Assembly (NCBI GenBank): GCA_036514995.1
Contig: DATBWB010000117.1
Location: 1-40,920 of the forward strand
Length of the DNA stretch: 40,920 nt
Reading direction: 5' to 3'
From: Candidatus Acidiferrales bacterium
Lineage (GTDB): Bacteria; Acidobacteriota; Terriglobia; Acidiferrales; DATBWB01
Shown here in pieces: positions 39,069-40,920 of the stretch. Both the position numbers and the translations under genes were made by a program. Under the pieces are notes generated by a model. It was not told the origin of the DNA, ran no database searches, and was given only the letters and a program-made list of their open reading frames with translations. The stretch's first letter is position 1. Each line of letters opens with the position of its first letter.

Positions 39069-40113
39069 GCTGTACTACTACATGAAGCTCAACCGCATGG
39101 TCGAGCAGCAACTGACGAATTTGTATCGCCAGGGCAAGGTGGTCGGTGGACTCTATTCCAGCCTGGGTCAGGAAGCCATCTCCGTCGGTTGCGCTTATGC
39201 CCTCGGTCCGGAGGATTACTTGGCGCCCATGATTCGCAACCAGGGAGCGGTGATGGTCAAAGGCTTCCGGCCGCGCGACCTTTTCACACAATACATGGCC
39301 CGCGCTACCGGGCCCACCGGCGGCCGCGACAGCAGCTCACATTTTGGCGACCTGGGTCGGCGCAAGGTGGTTGCCCCCATCAGCATGCTGGGCGATCTCA
39401 TCCCCGTCCTGGCCGGCGTCGCTCTGGCGGCGCGCTACCTTGGCAAAAAGATCGTCACCCTCACCTGGATTGGCGATGGCGGTTCTTCGACCGGAGCTTT
39501 TCACGAAGGCCTCAATTTTGCCGCCGTCCAGCGCCTGCCCCTGGTCGTGGTGCTCGAAAATAACCAGTGGGCCTATTCGACCCCGGTTTCCAAACAATCG
39601 CTCCTCAAGGATTTTGCCGACAAGGCAAAGGCTTACGGCATTCCGGGCGTCGTGGTGGACGGAAACGACGTGGTCGCCGTCTATGGCGTCGCCAAAGAGG
39701 CAGTGGATCGCGCCCGCGCCGGCCACGGGCCGACCTTGATTGAGGCCAAGACGATGCGCATGAAGGGCCACGCCGAGCACGATGACGCCGCCTACGTCCC
39801 CAAGGCAGTCTTGGAAGAATGGAAGAAGAAGGACCCGATCGAGCGGTATGAAAAGTTTCTTGCCTCGAAGAAGATCATGGCGGAAGCAGAAAAAAGGGAT
39901 ATCGTGGCCCGCATCGAGCGCGAGTTGAAGGAGGATTTGGATTTTGCCGAGAAGAGTCCCTTTCCCGACCCGGCCACGCAACAGCAGGGGGTTTATTGCG
40001 AAGCGGGCTGTCACGAGATTCGACCGGACTGGGCCGAGCCGGTGAAGAAGGTACGGGCGGAGCCGGTACTGGTAACGAACAACCCCCCAAAGCGTGGCAT
40101 CAAAAAGGGCTAA
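39034..40113 (+). CDS. pdhA: Pyruvate dehydrogenase E1 component, alpha subunit
   Basis: 359 residues if TTG 39034 is used; GGAGG (39023-39027) is six bases before it and the product then opens M-P-V-T-L-T-K-S-Q. ATG 39016 would add six residues but has no Shine-Dalgarno. The thiamine-diphosphate motif is GDGGSSTGAFHEGLNFAAVQRLPLVVVLENNQ (from about residue 147). GLYSSLGQEAISVGCAYAL and IEAKTMRMKGHAEHDDA are typical of branched-type E1-alpha. It decarboxylates a 2-oxoacid with E1-beta and passes the acyl group to E2. Pyruvate is inferred; a branched-chain oxoacid cannot be ruled out. It overlaps lipB by 35 nt. Confidence 0.93.
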   Translation: MPVTLTKSQHLELYYYMKLNRMVEQQLTNLYRQGKVVGGLYSSLGQEAISVGCAYALGPEDYLAPMIRNQGAVMVKGFRPRDLFTQYMARATGPTGGRDSSSHFGDLGRRKVVAPISMLGDLIPVLAGVALAARYLGKKIVTLTWIGDGGSSTGAFHEGLNFAAVQRLPLVVVLENNQWAYSTPVSKQSLLKDFADKAKAYGIPGVVVDGNDVVAVYGVAKEAVDRARAGHGPTLIEAKTMRMKGHAEHDDAAYVPKAVLEEWKKKDPIERYEKFLASKKIMAEAEKRDIVARIERELKEDLDFAEKSPFPDPATQQQGVYCEAGCHEIRPDWAEPVKKVRAEPVLVTNNPPKRGIKKG

Positions 40114-40121
40114 CCCTAATG

Positions 40122-40217
40122 TTCCGAAATTCGAAATTCGAAACTCGAAACTCGAAAATCGAGAGCCCCAACTTTCAGGTTTTGTCGAATTTCGAGTTTC
40201 GAATGACGAGTTTCGAA
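40122..40217. repeat. TTCGAAA/CTCGAAA tandem block in inverted arrangement
   Basis: The left half iterates TTCGAAATTCGAAACTCGAAA. The right half (about 40184-40217) iterates the complement, TCGAATTTCGAGTTTCGAA. The two halves can pair into a long hairpin between pdhA and pdhB. The GAAGG at its right edge may serve as the Shine-Dalgarno of pdhB. Confidence 0.75.
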
Positions 40218-40222
40218 GGTTA

Positions 40223-40920
40223 GTGGCGGTCAAAGCGACCATGGCAGCGGTTACCTATCTCGAAGCCATTCGCCAGGGCATCTGGGAGGAGATGGCGCGC
40301 GACCCGAGCGTCATCCTCATCGGGGAGGATATCGGCGTCTATGGCGGGGCTTTCAAGGTAACCGCCGGGATGCTCGAGCAATTTGGCGAAGAGCGCGTGA
40401 TCGATACGCCGATCGCGGAGTCGGCGATCGTCGGGGCGGCGATTGGCGCCTCCTATCTCGGCCTGCGCCCGGTGGCGGAGATGCAGTTCATGGACTTCAT
40501 CGCCTGCGCCTTCAACCAGATCACGAATTTTGCCGCCAGGTCGCATTACCGCTGGAACGCTCCGGTGCCGATTGTCATTCGCGGGCCCTCCGGCGGCGGC
40601 GTGCACGGCGGGCCCTTCCATTCGCAGAACCCGGAAATGTATTTTGTGCACACGCCCGGCCTGAAGGTGGTCTGCCCGGCCACGGCCTATGACGCCAAGG
40701 GATTGATCAAGGCCGCCATCCGCGACAATAATCCGGTGCTCTTCTTCGAGCATAAGTTTCTTTACCGGCGCATCAAGGAGGAATTGCCGAAGGAGGACTA
40801 CCTCGTTCCGCTGGGGAAAGCCGCCCTCCGGCGCGAGGGGAAAGACATCACCGTGGTAACCTACGCCGCCATGGTGCATACGGCGCTCGAAGCGGCGGAG
40901 AAGTTGGCTGAGGAGGGCAT
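40223..40920 (+). CDS. pdhB: Pyruvate dehydrogenase E1 component, beta subunit (partial)
   Basis: The gene runs off the right edge after about 232 codons. The start is GTG 40223, close to GAAGG, or ATG 40241 six codons later. Conserved: YLEAIRQGIWEEMARDPSVILIGEDIG, AESAIVGAAIGASYLGLRPVAEMQFMDFI, RGPSGGGVHGGPFHSQNPEMYFVHTPGLKVVCPATAYDAKGL. It pairs with the alpha subunit to form the thiamine active site. The E2 acyltransferase gene is expected further right, outside the window. Confidence 0.95.
   Translation, partial: MAVKATMAAVTYLEAIRQGIWEEMARDPSVILIGEDIGVYGGAFKVTAGMLEQFGEERVIDTPIAESAIVGAAIGASYLGLRPVAEMQFMDFIACAFNQITNFAARSHYRWNAPVPIVIRGPSGGGVHGGPFHSQNPEMYFVHTPGLKVVCPATAYDAKGLIKAAIRDNNPVLFFEHKFLYRRIKEELPKEDYLVPLGKAALRREGKDITVVTYAAMVHTALEAAEKLAEEG

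Overview
The window is about 41 kb of GC-rich, gene-dense bacterial chromosome. Genes for ADP-heptose synthesis (RfaE2), a SurA-like periplasmic chaperone and an MltD-like lipoprotein point to a Gram-negative cell with an outer membrane. That gene set, with CarD, an EF-G2-type GTPase, a YhaM-type exonuclease, a BlaI-type repressor and the style of dispersed intergenic repeats, suggests Acidobacteriota or a close relative. This placement is an inference; no rRNA or tRNA gene was seen.

Layout. 1-5716: the end of a membrane protein, a HAD phosphatase, a glycine-zipper exported protein, an XRE regulator, a FlK-like thioesterase, then hemL coupled to a geranylgeranyl-reductase-type flavoprotein. 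5929-12643: a tight operon rfaE2-mfd-PPIase-yhaM-blaI with start/stop overlaps. 12650-16332: rsmI, fmdB-type zinc ribbon, galU, tsaD. 16525-21612: hyuA/hyuB (oxoprolinase/hydantoinase) and a Tat-exported Ntn asparaginase. 21782-24443: carD, divergent greA, an IF-1-like gene, a CDP-alcohol phosphatidyltransferase, and a Rieske ferredoxin. 24707-29665: an antitoxin with a broken toxin, isoaspartyl peptidase, EF-G2, and a Cys/Met-metabolism PLP enzyme. 29862-32260: MltD-like transglycosylase and a small histone-H1-like protein. 32441-35002: an XRE-S24 regulator divergent from a HipA-like kinase/DUF3037 pair. 35056-40920: a pyruvate dehydrogenase/lipoate locus (lipA, lpd, lipB, pdhA, pdhB) interrupted by a REP-associated tyrosine transposase (RAYT).

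The most striking feature is not a single gene but a load of small dispersed elements that enter or border coding sequence. (1) A hairpin of about 19 bp, GCCCCGAT-NNN-ATCGGGGC, occurs about 15 times, most often inside conserved genes (hemL, tsaD, hyuA, hyuB, IF-1-like, lpd, fmdB, blaI, S24). It is read in all three frames and leaves recognisable peptide scars (PRxxRG, APxxSG, PDxIGA). (2) A MITE-like element of about 107-110 bp with 17-18 bp terminal inverted repeats (CTAGTGCCGTTCCAAC) is present in two full copies and one decayed copy. In all three cases the TAG of its left end is the stop codon of the upstream gene, and in one case the element also gives the downstream IF-1-like gene its Shine-Dalgarno sequence and start codon. 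One copy abuts the RAYT gene. (3) A purine-rich repeat is present between genes and, in frame, inside hyuB. (4) A REP-like compound array and several TTTCTATTTTCTA and TTCGAA repeats fill intergenic gaps.
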